Below, in pieces: positions 1 to 10,787 of a DNA stretch of 64,000 bases. Under the pieces are notes generated by a model. It saw only the letters and a list, made by a program, of their open reading frames with translations, ran no database searches and was not told the origin of the DNA. How positions within the stretch are numbered: position 1 is the first letter of the stretch; the number at the start of each line of letters is the position of its first letter. The DNA comes from Mermis nigrescens (Eukaryota > Nematoda > Enoplea > Mermithida > Mermithidae): contig JAVLUZ010000356.1 in the NCBI GenBank assembly GCA_036768485.1, positions 277,901-341,900 on the forward strand, written 5' to 3'. The translations under genes were made by a program, and so were the position numbers.

Positions 1-1
1 A

Positions 2-1852
2 CTTTGGGAAAAGTATAAAAAGAGTCGTTGCCCTGTTATTTTAAGCAAGTACAAGAAGATTACTAAAGAAATTAAATTTGCTTTGAAAGATCTTTTCACG
101 AGGGAGGAACGTAAGCTTTTAAATTCTCGAAATGTAAAAAATTTTTATTCTTTCGTAAATGACCGGTTAAGAAAGACAAAGTCAGCTTCAATATTAATGT
201 GTGATGGTAGGATGATAGATAATGATTTTGAAAAAGCTAATGCTTACAACTCTTTTTTTGCGAGTAATTTTGTTATTGACGATCTTGTTTCTCCCCATTT
301 CGCAAACAGAGTCAAAAGTGATGCTCATCCTCTTTCTGTAAAATTTGATGTTCTGACTATTTCTGAATCCATAAGTAGGCTTAAGCCCACTTTGTCGCTT
401 GGCCCCGATGGCTTGTGTGCATATTTTATTAAAAAGTTGAAAACAGTGTTGCTCTCACCTTTAGAAACCATCTTCAACGTTTCTTATCAAAGTGGAAAGA
501 TACCCGATTTTTGGCGAAAAGCTGTTGTGATCCCAGTTCATAAAAAGGGGGATATGTCATCAGTTGATAACTATCGTCCAATTTCCTTATGTTGTGTTTC
601 TTGTAAATTAATGGAATCTATAATGAACATGTCCTTGCTTTCTTATCTAGAGAAGCAAAATCTGCTAAGTGAAAAACAGTTTGGTTTTAGAAAAAATAGA
701 TCATGTGCGTTACAACTTGTTGAGTGCAAAAATCAGTGGACCAAATTTCTAGATGAGGGAATTCCTGTTGACATTGTCTACATTGACTTTTGTAAGGCTT
801 TTGATACCGTGTCACACAAAAAACTGCTAATTAAGTTGGCATCTTATGGACTGAACAAACTCTCTTTTAATTGGATCGAAAATTTCTTGACTAATAGATC
901 CCAAGTCGTTAAAATTAAAAATTCTTTATCTGATTCCATTCCTGTTACCAGTGGCGTGCCCCAGGGTAGTATACTAGGTCCCACACTTTTTTTAATCTTC
1001 ATTAACGACTTATGTGAAATGCGCCAAAACAGTAATTTTACTTTGTTTGCTGACGATATCAAACTTTGGAATCTATCATCCAATTTCATGACACTTCAAG
1101 CTGACATAAATTATGTGCATGAGTGGGCCAATACATGGCAATTAAAAATATCACTTAATAAATGTTTAGTTCTATATCTGGGTAGTTCAAACCCTAGGCA
1201 TTCTTATCACATAAATGATTTCTATCTTTCTACTGACACACTTTGTGTAAAAGATTTGGGTGTTTTTCTGAATTCTAATTTATCGTCCAGATCTCATTGT
1301 GAATATATTGTGAAAAAAGGCATGCAGTTAAGCAATCTGATCTTGCGTAGTTTTATTTCTAAAGATAGATTATTACTTGTTAAGGCCTTCATTACTTACG
1401 TTCGACCAGTGCTTGAATTTTGCTGTGTTTTGTGGAGTCCTTACCTGCTGTGTGATATCACCTCCGTCGAACGGGTTCAAAGAAGGTTTACGAAACGAAT
1501 TTTTAGTGATAAAAATTTGACATATGCTGAAAGATTACACGAACTTGGTCTGGACACTCTTGAGCTAAGACGCCTCCATAACGACCTAACATTAGCCTTT
1601 TCTATTATCAAATGTAAAGCTCTTCCTTTCAAGGATTTCTTCACAATTAATTTAAATTCTAATCGAGCAGCAAATTCTTGTAAACTTCTCGTCAATCATG
1701 TAAATAAAAATTGCAGAAAATTTGATTTTTGTAATCGAATAATTCCTATCTGGAACTCTCTACCTGAACAGATTATAAGTGCTCCAAATAGACACGTTTT
1801 TCTGACTAAACTTAAAAGATTAAACCTTTCTAAATTTCTTAAAGGGGCGTAA
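2..1852 (+). CDS. Non-LTR retrotransposon reverse transcriptase (5' end outside window)
   Basis: The frame is open from base 2, so the gene starts left of the window. The first ATG is not the true start. The protein reads through a full non-LTR (LINE) reverse transcriptase: a GPDGLCAYF block near residue 110 counted from base 83, NYRPISLCCVSCKLME, QFGFRKNRSC, SGVPQGSILGP, and the catalytic FADDIKLW near residue 321. The C-terminal region ends in the NRIIPIWNSLP block common to CR1/L2/Jockey-group elements. No stop or frameshift is visible over more than 600 codons, so this is the best-preserved RT here and possibly a young copy. An APE endonuclease would be expected upstream, outside the window. 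The element lies inside the integrase of the broken gypsy element. Confidence 0.93.
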   Translation, partial: LWEKYKKSRCPVILSKYKKITKEIKFALKDLFTREERKLLNSRNVKNFYSFVNDRLRKTKSASILMCDGRMIDNDFEKANAYNSFFASNFVIDDLVSPHFANRVKSDAHPLSVKFDVLTISESISRLKPTLSLGPDGLCAYFIKKLKTVLLSPLETIFNVSYQSGKIPDFWRKAVVIPVHKKGDMSSVDNYRPISLCCVSCKLMESIMNMSLLSYLEKQNLLSEKQFGFRKNRSCALQLVECKNQWTKFLDEGIPVDIVYIDFCKAFDTVSHKKLLIKLASYGLNKLSFNWIENFLTNRSQVVKIKNSLSDSIPVTSGVPQGSILGPTLFLIFINDLCEMRQNSNFTLFADDIKLWNLSSNFMTLQADINYVHEWANTWQLKISLNKCLVLYLGSSNPRHSYHINDFYLSTDTLCVKDLGVFLNSNLSSRSHCEYIVKKGMQLSNLILRSFISKDRLLLVKAFITYVRPVLEFCCVLWSPYLLCDITSVERVQRRFTKRIFSDKNLTYAERLHELGLDTLELRRLHNDLTLAFSIIKCKALPFKDFFTINLNSNRAANSCKLLVNHVNKNCRKFDFCNRIIPIWNSLPEQIISAPNRHVFLTKLKRLNLSKFLKGA

Positions 1853-2018
1853 GTAAGAGCAGTTTTTTCTATTGCCTTTACGTTTACCCTGCTTCGTCAT
1901 ACTTAATTTGTTTTGTCTTTCATGTATTTTCATTTTCGTTCATTCGTCCTATCCATGTATGTTAATATTTTCTTTTGACTTAGCGAATAAATTGTTGTTG
2001 TTGTTGTTGTTGTTGTTA
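1853..2018 (+). repeat. 3' UTR and (TTG)n tail of the non-LTR element
   Basis: After the RT stop there are about 140 bp of untranslated sequence that end in GCGAATAAATTGTTGTTG and about nine TTG triplets (about 1990-2017). The second plus-strand LINE ends with nearly the same GAATAAATT followed by TTC triplets at 31.76 kb. This marks the 3' terminus and a short tandem-repeat tail rather than poly(A). Confidence 0.75.
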
Positions 2019-2024
2019 AAAAGT

Positions 2025-2256
2025 TCAAAAGGCGTGAAAACTTCGATTGGTTGCAAAGGAACAAATGTGGAATTTAATGCACTTACGTTGTAAGCACACA
2101 TCACAATTCCGACACCACGCGATCACAACATTTTCCATGCGCGGCCACCAATAACGCATTTGTATGGCGGGCAGAATTTTGCACAATGAAAAATGTGCTC
2201 CGAAAATTGAGTCATGAAATTTGGTTAATACAAAACGACACAATGATTTTGGTACT
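2025..2256 (-). pseudogene. Ty3/gypsy integrase fragment (zinc-binding N-terminal domain)
   Basis: Read on the minus strand, about 75 residues carry the HHCC zinc-binding domain of a retrotransposon integrase: LVPKSL, FHDSIFGAHFS, then YWWPRMENVV and CRNCDVCLQRK. Only this domain survives. The catalytic DDE core is missing because the LINE ending at 2018 interrupts it. The upstream side stops at the foldback element at 2253. By order and strand it continues the pol gene whose preceding part ends at 6186, so about 3.9 kb of inserted DNA separates the two. Confidence 0.8.
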
Positions 2257-3020
2257 AGCAAAGAAAAATGCTCCGATGGAACAAAAAAGATGAATATACT
2301 TGGAATTGTGGATTTTTATGGATGTAAAAGGATGGGACTAGGAAAAATCTACCTAAAGTCGAAAAATCTGCTAAAAATCACACTTTCTCTAAGCAACGCA
2401 AAAAATCGATGTATATTCTGCGGCCAACAGATTAAAATAAATATTCAACCATAACAATGATTGAAACAGCAGCACGTTAGCTATGCAGTAGCTATGGGAA
2501 ATGATATTAAGTAAACTAACAGTCTTCCAAGCCAATTGAATGAAATAGCAAACATCGAAGACAATTGAAGACATGGTTGGTTTAAAACAGTAGGAAACGC
2601 GTAAGTTGACTTGAAACAGACTAAATGTAGATACACTAGCATGCCCAAAACGATTGTATGCACTAATCAATCGGCTCCTGCTTTGCTTGCTATAATGCTC
2701 ATAACAAAATAAAAGAACTTTAAATACAATACTCTTAGTTTTCTATCAATCAGGTGCCAGCAATTTAAAAAAGTAACCTTGATAGATTACGTTTATACAC
2801 TCTTATCTGAAACTTCGAGCATTATTTAAAAAAGACACTTTTTTAGAGGCCGCAGAATATACATCGATTTTTTGCGTTGCTTAGAGAAAGTGTGATTTTT
2901 AGCAGATTTTCCGACTTTAGGTAGATTTTTCCTAGTCCCATCCTTTTACATCCATAAAAATCCACAATTCCAAGTATATTCATCTTTTTTGTTCCATCGG
3001 AGCATTTTTCTTTGCTAGTA
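2253..3020. mobile_element. Foldback element with 173-bp inverted arms
   Basis: Bases 2253-2425 are repeated in reverse complement at 2848-3020, both 173 bp and nearly identical by eye. The outer end is TACTAGCAAAG / CTTTGCTAGTA. The roughly 420-bp middle has no convincing ORF. The left arm abuts the gypsy integrase frame, so the element or its right neighbour was inserted there. No flanking duplication is obvious beyond the shared TAGTA. It is a non-autonomous foldback or long-TIR DNA transposon of unknown superfamily. Confidence 0.82.
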
Positions 3021-3330
3021 CACTACTTTTAATTAGCGTGATTTCAGTACATCAGTCAGTAAACACAATGAGTAATATGCCACAATAATGACAACAGTCC
3101 AGGAACGCGGAAAACAATATTGTTCTTAACATCAGCATTATCCTTTTTAAACAAGACAACCTTATTGACACCATCCATTTTCAAATTAAAACTCCATTAA
3201 GTTTTCTCTTCTTAATGTGCAGTTCACTTATAATCAAGCACAAATATTTAACCAACGAATTCACATTGCAAATCCTCACTCAATCAATACACAAGCACAA
3301 TGTGTCGTGACTTTTGAAATTGAAAACACC
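3021..3330. other. No gene seen
   Basis: AT-rich sequence between the foldback arm and the palindromic tandem repeat. I see no ORF with protein character and no recognisable repeat. Confidence 0.5.
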
Positions 3331-3337
3331 CAATTTT

Positions 3338-3409
3338 CAATTTTCAAATTGAAAATTGGATCAATTTTCAAATTGAAAATTGGGTCAATTTTCAAATTGA
3401 AAATAGGGT
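3338..3409. repeat. Three tandem 24-bp palindromic units
   Basis: CAATTTTCAAATTGAAAATTG begins at 3338, 3362 and 3386, an exact 24-bp period. Each unit is itself a palindrome around CAAATTG, so the tract can fold into alternative hairpins. The third unit has decayed to GAAAATAGGG. Confidence 0.9.
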
Positions 3410-3719
3410 GTTTGAATTTGCGATAAAGAAAATAATCAAAAGATAGTCACTTGGTTTATTTAAGCCGAGTAATAAAATAACGACCGTCCACCAATTCCAA
3501 ACTAAACGCGACTAATCTGATCACTATGAAAAAGTTTTGAAAAATGAGCTTGCTAAGCGAGAGTTGTAAACCAAGAGAAACTTAAAGTTAAAACCTACTA
3601 TTAAATTATTAAGAGACTTATAAAAGATTTTAAACTTTAAGAAAATGGAAAAGGCGGGATGTTGGTAAATTAGAAGGCAAAGTTTTTCGGCAAAAATTCA
3701 AAAACTTCACGCAAATATC

Positions 3720-6120
3720 AAATGTAAGGAACACTAACACTTCGATTTGGTAGTAAAATAAATTTGTAGTATAGACTACATATTAACAACAAATGAATAG
3801 TGCAAACTTTACACAACTACTAGGTGTAGAGAATACTAACAGTTTACGGCTTATTAATGTACATGATTACAATAAAGCTGCATATCTTTGTCGACTTCTG
3901 TGCACAGTAGTGTGATTGCTGGTTCATTTTAAACCACTTTTGCAGGCAATTTACATCAATTAAACGATAGCTCTCCATGTGCAAGATTTTGTGAAACATA
4001 TTATAAACACGGCTAAGAAGGATTTAACTTTAATGCAACCCATTTAAGACAAAATTACATCTCTTCAATGATCTAAGGACACTTGAACATAATTTTTAAA
4101 TCACTTTAGATTACTTTTGAGGGTAAACAAACTCACTTAATTGATGTCTCACATATGAAACCTTGAAAATTTCTTGACTTCAGTTACAAAGTCTCTGCAA
4201 GTCTATCGAATTAAGGTTAACACGTAATGTAAACTTTACACAAACACATAGCGTAAAGAATATTTTAGTCGGATTCGTAATTTTGATATTGCTCCCATAT
4301 TACTTTCAACATTTATTTAAAAATGAGTCCATAATGTTTTAAAGACAATAAACATTAGGTTTAAACCACTTTGCAATACTGCGGAGTGTAAGCAAGCGCG
4401 CCCAACTGACGTATATATTTCATTCCCTGTAAATTTTTATATCTCAGGAAAAAATTTCGGATTTTGCAATGCTCTAGAACAAAGGCTAACATGCAGTGTA
4501 AAATTACTCGGATATTATGATCAACATTCATGAAAAAATTATGTCTCTACAATGGTCTGAGGACATATAAACAATGAGTGTAAACTACTTTACATCACTG
4601 TTGGATGTAAACAAACGCACCTACGTGACGTCTCACATATGATCCTTTGAAAACTTCTAGACTCCAGGAAAAAATTAGGTTTCTGGAATGCTCAAAAACG
4701 AAGATAAATACATATGTAGTGTAAACTTCATGTAAACACCTAGTGTAAAAGAAGATTTTAGTCAGATTCGTAATTTTGATATTGTTCCGATATTACGATT
4801 AATATTTATGAAAAAATTAAGTCTGCATAATGTTCTATGGGCAAACTAACAATTGGTATAAGCTACTTTACAACACCGTAGAGTGTAAACATATGTGCCA
4901 GACTGGCATATCAAATTTGGTTCCTGGTCCATTTCTAGACTTGATAAACGTGTCCCTGACTCGTAACTGGAGAAGCAGGCAGAAAAAACAAGACAGAAAC
5001 GCATTTTAAACTCCAAAATTTTGACTTTACACTCGCTAAATATTAATGTATAGACAATTTGCTTTGACATGCATCCGATATAAAGCACTTTATTTTTATT
5101 CTATTAGACTTATCCCGACTTCTGGACGGAGAAAGTGGCGAACAAAAAACGCAACAAAAACGTATTTTCCATCATTTAGAACACTGTAAACTTTAAAATT
5201 CCGTACCGAACTCCCCATTGGGTTTAAAGAAATTCGGTTTGGTACAATTTGTAGCTTTTAAATCGTAGTACATTCCTGTGTGCCAAAATTCTGTTGCAAA
5301 AATTATTTGGTATGATTTATCAATCAAACTTCGTAAAAAACGTGTTTTTTCGCCCATTTTTTACCTCTGATTTCGAACTTTACACCCCCATAAATAACTC
5401 AATATTGCGTTTTTTTAAATGCGGTTTGCTGCGATGTTTAGCCCCTGTAAGGCACTTTATTAATGCTGTCTTCGATTTGCACTGACTCATAAGCGGAAAA
5501 ATTTGGCAGAGAAATCTTAGTTAAAATCCGTTTTTTTACACCATCCACTAGAGTGTAAACTTTAAACCCCAGGATCTAACTCACCATAGAGCATAGAAGA
5601 CTTTGCTTATATGCAGAATGTAGCCCTTGATCCGCTCTACATTTCTGTCAGAAAACATTTTAAAAACCTCATAACCGGAGTTAGTATCGGACATAGGAAG
5701 GTTGAAAACTCGACCAAAAAGTGCTTTTTCACCCCCAGATTTTCGCACTCTTTACACTGCCGTTCGATAAATAATGCGAATTTCAAAAAACAAAAAAAGT
5801 GTCATCTGTAGAATTCATCCCTCTATTATCCTATTCTGTTCAATCCATCGAGTCATCAATACTCAGTTGTCCACATGCCGCAGTAAAAAGGTCCCAAAAT
5901 TTGTCCTATGTTATAACGTTACACAAAAACTTTACACCTTCTTTACACAGTCAATTTTGAGTTTCAAGAAAAACAAAAAAACACGGGCAGCGAATTTTTT
6001 ATTATCTTTCTTTTAAAAAAAACCGCATCTTCCAGAAGTGTCCCGTTATAGCTGTAGGGGGGTGCCCAGGTGTTGGGGGTACCCAAGTATATTATAGGTA
6101 CGCGCTAACGCGCTACCTAT
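3720..6120 (+). repeat. Long GTGTAAA-rich repeat, copy 1
   Basis: About 2.4 kb without a gene. It is littered with AGTGTAAA and TTTACAC motifs and with internal sub-repeats such as AGTGTAAACTTTACAC followed by TCGGATTCGTAATTTTGATATTG at about 4.25 and 4.76 kb. The right half (about 5.1-6.12 kb) aligns by eye with 16.5-17.77 kb. The right end is a near-palindromic terminus, TAGGTACGCGCTAACGCGC (6095-6119), shared with copies 2 and 3. It lies between two parts of the gypsy pol gene, so it was probably inserted there. The left boundary is not clear and the superfamily is unknown. The Helitron CTRR end is not present. Confidence 0.65.
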
Positions 6121-6185
6121 GATTACGATTTGATGAACGATGGTTGGTGAACGTTTAGGTTGAAAACAACAAAAAAGAACATTGT

Positions 6186-7100
6186 TTACGAGAAAAATTC
6201 ATCATGATATTTTTTCGTTGTTAAATCATTCAACGCAATGCGAATTTTATGTAGTTCGTCATCAGCGCGTTGCTCTGCGAGTAAGCGCGCAGGTGTTAGC
6301 ATTTCAGCTTTTTCTGCATCAGTGAGTTGAATGCGTTTGCGAAACGTAGGTGGTTTAGAATTAGTTGGATCAATGGGCACAGTTGGGATGTTAGTTTGTG
6401 CCTTAGGATTATTATTTGGCGCGTTAGACATATTATCGCGCGGTTGGTCCGATGGAACCGATTCGTCCTCAGATACAGAATCTTCCGAGTCTAAATTCGC
6501 GATATTAACGATATTTTTGCGCTCAAGCTTATATTTGCGCTCTGCATGATCGTATTTAGGATGTTGTGATAAAAGATCCGCTGCGCAATTATATGCACCA
6601 GGAACGTACACGATATCATATTCGTACTCTTGTAATTTGAGACCCCAATGGCGTAAACGACTCGATGGGTCTTTTACGTTTACTAGCCAAGTTAATGCTT
6701 GATGATCAGTTTCAACAATAAATTTTTTACCGTATAGATAGTGTCAATAATGATTGATGGCCCACACTACTGCTAGCGCTTCTTTCTCCGATGTAGCATT
6801 ATTGCATTTGGCAGAATTTAGCATGCGACTAGCGTAGCTAAGAATGAAACGACTTTTTGATGGTAAGCGTTTTTGAGTCAAAGTGGCACCTAACGCATAG
6901 TTACTTGCGTCAGTTGTTAAGACAAATTGGTGCTCGTTGTCAAATTTTGGTAATTGCAAAATAGGTGGGGACGTAAATGCTTTTTTAAGAAGCTCAAAAG
7001 CAGTTTGGTGTTCGGCCTTCCAGCAGAATTCGACATCTTTGCGAAGAAGATGGAATAACGGTTTAGCGATTTTAGCGAGATCTTTAACGAATTTCTAAAA
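6186..7100 (-). pseudogene. Ty3/gypsy RNase H and connection region (broken)
   Basis: On the minus strand LQLPKFDNEHQFVLTTDASN, SYASRMLN, SEKEALAVVWAINHY, VETDHQALTWL and VYVPGAYNCAADLLS mark a Ty3/gypsy RNase H. The tail is acidic and proline-rich and ends EFFS. A TGA after INHY (about 6742) breaks the frame, and a shift near 7.1 kb separates it from the RT part. In a live element this domain would remove RNA from RNA-DNA hybrids during reverse transcription. Here it cannot be translated as one protein. Confidence 0.88.
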
Positions 7101-8522
7101 AACCATTGGACTAAGCCAAGGAATTTCTGCAAAGATTTAACGGTTTTTGGTACTGGAAATGCAACTAGGTCTGCAACTTTAGACATGTCAGGAGCGATTC
7201 CCAATGAACTTATGCTATGCCCAAGGAATTTTACTTCAGCATGAGCGAGATAGCATTTATTGGGTTTAATTCGTAAGTTTGCGTTTTTGAGAGCAATGAA
7301 GACATTTCAAGATCTCTTAAATGTTCTTTAAACGTGTGCAAAAAATAATTATATCATCGATATAAACAAGGCAAGATTTCCAATTGAGACCGGCGAGCAC
7401 AAGCTCCATTAGCCTCTGAAAATCTGCGGGCGCATTTTTTAGACCAAAAGGTGAAACTTCAAATTTGCAATGGCCAACAGGGCATATAAATGCGGTTTTT
7501 TCGCAAGATTTATTGTTGAGAGGAATTTGCCAATAACCGGATTTTAGATCTAATGTGCTAAAATACACGGCAGAACCTAAGGTATCAAACTAATCGTCAA
7601 GTTGAGGAAGAGGATAAACTTGCGTTTTAGTTACGTCATTTAAACGGCGGTAATTGACAACAGGTCTTAGGGAACCGTCCTTTTTTCCTATGAGAAACAA
7701 TGGACTTGCCCATGGACCAGTCGTAGGCCAAATAATTTTATCCGCAAGCATTTCATTTATGATTTTTTGCGTAGATTCTCTTCTAGAATGTTCAACACGA
7801 TAAGTTTTTCCACCAACGGGCGGATTATCCCCTGTATCAATATGAGGTTTCATCAAAGGGGTACGTCCGAGAGGCTCATTTTTTAATGCAAAAATAGAAT
7901 CGTATTTTAAGCAAAGTTCACGAATTTGTTGCTGTTGTCGATAATCAACGGCGGAGCCATTTAAAGCTTTATTTATTGATGCAAAAATCTCGGGTGTCCT
8001 ATCATCAAAATTTGAGACATGGGACACAACTTTGGCATCAGAGGTTAAAGAACCTATTATATCACCAGAGTCGATGCGAATTGGCGCTTTAGAGATGTTA
8101 CAAACGCGAACAGGAATTACAGGTTGCGAAACATCAACTATAGATGGAGCAACAAAAAGTGAAGTCTTTTCCATAAAATCGGGATTTGGTTTGAATAATG
8201 CAACATCAAAATCGCAGTAACCGTGACTGATATAGCCAGGTGTGATTAATTCATGCCGAGGTTGTATAATTACAGGCTCAGGCAGCGAAACATGCACACA
8301 CACAACACCAGAGGTAGTTGAGTTGGGTTTCGCACGGAATTGTAACTTTTCATATGATGATAGTAGATTAATTTTTATGCCATTTATGAAAGCACAACGC
8401 TCGATAGGATTAACCCACATGAGTGCGGATTCACAAAAATCATATCCCAAGAGCATGTCTTCCGGCGAATGATCTATTATAGCTACTGTGGTAGAGCTAG
8501 ATTGTTCAGCGATAGTGAGAGT
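7100..8522 (-). pseudogene. Ty3/gypsy protease C-terminus and reverse transcriptase (broken)
   Basis: The reading frame starts just after the MITE at 8523 with the end of the aspartic protease (PEDMLLGYDF). It continues to a typical gypsy RT: DKIIWPTTGPWASPLFLIGK, LRPVVNYRRLN, FSTLDLKSGYWQIPL, SPFGLKNAPADFQRLM, and the catalytic YIDD at 7353-7364. A TAG lies directly after LPQLDD (about 7590). A frameshift follows YIDDIIIF (about 7.33 kb) and another follows LGLVQWF (about 7.1 kb). The gene is therefore dead, although every RT block can be recognised. Confidence 0.92.
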
Positions 8523-8783
8523 CACACCTGGGCGTGGGGGGGTTTGGGGGGTATGCATCCCCCCAGAAACCAAAATACCCCCAGAAATCAAAATACCCCC
8601 CAGAATTCAATTTTTGAAAATTTTTTTCGTTTTTTTTCGCAATTTTTTGATGCCAATGGATAGTGCTTGATGAGAAACGTCGAAAAATGATGTTTTTATC
8701 GCCATACCACCATTTTTAAGGCCATTTTCCGACCTTCAAAAAATCTTGCACCCCCCCCAGAATTTTCTTGCTGCCCACGTATG
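8523..8783 (+). mobile_element. hAT-like MITE family 1, copy 1 (in gypsy protease)
   Basis: A 261-bp non-autonomous element that starts CACACCTGGGCGTGG and ends CTGCCCACGTATG. It is flanked by the exact 8-bp duplication GTGAGAGT (8515-8522 and 8784-8791). The ends form an imperfect inverted repeat (CAYACSTGGGCR, 9 of 12). Eight-bp duplications are typical of hAT transposons. Runs of C, GAAACGTCGAAAAATG and GGATAGTGCTTGATGAG are shared by all family members. The insertion splits the protease frame, and the duplicated bases repeat the residues TLT on both sides. Confidence 0.93.
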
Positions 8784-9291
8784 GTGAGAGTCATATTTAC
8801 TTTATATCGAACGACTGCGGTTATTTCGCCTATGCCATGAACAACTTGTGAGACTTGTTTAGGTGGTAAGTTAAAACCAAGACGCAAAAATGCAGACATG
8901 GTCATCATGGTGACCTGTGAACCTGTATCTATGAGAGCGGGTACGTCTATGCCATGAAGTTTAACAAGAATAGTGGGCAAGTTTGTCCCAGCTTGGCTTA
9001 CAATTGGAATATTCGGGTCAATGGTTTTAACTGGAGGCGAATTTATTTTTTCATAAATCGCGAGACGATGCTGTAAGCGCTCGTACTCTTCAAGAAATTC
9101 TTGCAACGCGAATAAGTTAGAACGCGCGCTAGTTTCTAGCCCTTTCGCAGTAACCGTGTTTACATCATTAGGGGACGTAAGGGTTGGCTGCGGTGGGGGC
9201 GAATTTACGGTGGGTTGGTTATTCGCAGTATATGTGACATATGGGCGATTAGAACTGTTATCGTTGCGATAGTTCGAATTATAATATCGTG
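8784..9291 (-). pseudogene. Ty3/gypsy aspartic protease region
   Basis: On the minus strand this encodes a retrotransposon aspartic protease with the active-site motif LIDTGSQVTMM (DTGS at 8918-8929). It is preceded by an N-terminal linker rich in N and P and by a charged stretch (EEYERLQHRL). The protease would cleave the Gag-Pol polyprotein. It is split by the MITE at 8523-8783 and cut off from the nucleocapsid part by the 1.5-kb element that begins at 9292. Confidence 0.87.
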
Positions 9292-9975
9292 CCCTTAGTG
9301 CTAAAATGTTCTAAGTCCAAAAAAGTAGTTTTTGAGAAAAACGAGTTTTAATGTTTGTGATAATGCAGTAAATCACTCATTCATTGCCTTCAACCAATAT
9401 TTGGTACACATATACACACTTATAAAGTCTCTTGACACCTAAAATCTCAATTAGAAAAACCTTTTCCTTCAAGCTAAAACAAATGCTATTCGGAGATAGT
9501 ACATTTTGGCATAGTTTCCAAACTTTGCGCATAAAACATAAAACTATTTCTAAAATTTTTTAAATAATGTTTCAGTTCAAGAAAACAAAAAAACATGTTC
9601 ATCTAATCACTGTCTGTACAGGATTCCTCTTCCCTATCAGCAGGCATCCGAATCGCCTCAAAACATGGTAAAGCTTTGTAAAAATTGTGAAAGCGGCGTG
9701 GTATCACACTAGATTCACTCTTTGCAAAATGAAACTTTCAAAGCACTAATTTTTGGTGCTTGTCTAGTTACCTACCTTACATGTAACAGGAAGGGGGCAC
9801 CCCCAGAAAGCCAAAAAGTGTTTTCCATACCACTCCCCCAGGATGGAAAAGTGGCCTAAAAATGCAGTAAAATCGCGTTTTGTCTTGAGAATGCTTCGGA
9901 TTTACACCCCTTCCTTCCAGCCGGTCGGAGCTGTTGGATGTCTGCCAGTTTAGTTACCCCACAGGGGGATACAAC

Positions 9976-10141
9976 CACACCTGGGCGTGGGGTCGGGTTT
10001 GAGGTATGCACCCCCAGAAACCAAAATACCCCCCCCAGAAATCGAAATAACCCCCCAGAATTCAATTTTGAAAATTTTTTCGTTTTTTCCGCAATTTTTT
10101 GATGCTAATGGATAGTGCTTGATGAGAAACGTTGAAAAATC
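9976..10141 (+). mobile_element. hAT-like MITE family 1, copy 2 (3'-truncated)
   Basis: It starts CACACCTGGGCGTGGGG like the full copies and follows the family consensus through GATGAGAAACGTTGAAAAAT. It then stops at about 10141, so the right third and the right terminus are missing and no target duplication can be scored. Confidence 0.85.
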
Positions 10142-10219
10142 GAATGTGACATAACTGACAAACTAATACGCGGTAAACCGAATTAAAACACCAATCAGAA
10201 AGCAATGACATGTGCTATG

Positions 10220-10488
10220 CACACCTGGGCGTGGGGGGGTTCGGGGGGGGGTATGCACCCCCCCAGAAACCAAAATACCCCCCCCCCAGAAATCAAAATA
10301 CCCCCCCCAGAATTCAATTTTTGAAAATTTTTTCGTTTTTTTCGCAATTTTTTGATGCCAATGGATAGTGCTTGATGAGAAACGTCGAAAAATGGTGTTT
10401 TTATCGCCATACCACCATTTTTAGGCCATTTTTCGACCTTCAAAAAAATCTTGCACCCCCCCCAGAATTTTCTTGCTGCCCACGTATG
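10220..10488 (+). mobile_element. hAT-like MITE family 1, copy 3
   Basis: A complete 269-bp copy with exact 8-bp duplications GTGCTATG at 10212-10219 and 10489-10496. It is inserted in the 9292-10787 element next to truncated copy 2. Its C runs are longer than in copy 1 and account for most of the length difference. Confidence 0.94.
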
Positions 10489-10787
10489 GTGCTATGTACA
10501 AGAACATTATAGTCAACTTATGTGACAAAATGTACCATGTGGGAGATGGTACATTTTTGCACAGATGAGATGAAGCAAATATGTACATATGTGGCAGTTA
10601 GTATGTTTTGGCACTTGAAAGTTGGTCAATTTGGAGATAGCATCTTTTTGAATTATTAATGCTGCAGTATATATCACAGACTGTACATAGAACTTTTTAG
10701 CACTAATAAATAACCTTTCCATGGCAACAATAGCATGGATAACTCAAAAATGAAAAAAATGGAGATAGTACATTTTAGCACTAAGGG

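Larger units (their letters stand above)
9292..10787. mobile_element. 1.5-kb inverted-repeat element inserted in gypsy gag-pol
   Basis: The 18-bp CCCTTAGTGCTAAAATGT at 9292-9309 is matched exactly in reverse complement at 10770-10787. Gypsy coding sequence resumes in register of content on both sides (NSNYRND-type residues left, PNEQRGTY right), so this is an insertion. A subterminal motif close to GGAGATAGTACATTTTAGCA recurs at about 9496, 10540, 10636 and 10760, possibly a transposase-binding array. No transposase ORF is seen. It carries one truncated and one complete family-1 MITE. I could not find a clear target duplication. Confidence 0.8.

Noticed and set aside
6080..6125. Helitron 3' terminus
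   Set aside because: There is a terminal hairpin, but no CTRR end after it and no TC 5' end, and no Rep/helicase sequence was found.
8469..8670. Small overlapping ORFs
   Set aside because: They come from the poly-C/poly-G body of the family-1 MITE. Equivalent ORFs arise at each MITE copy.
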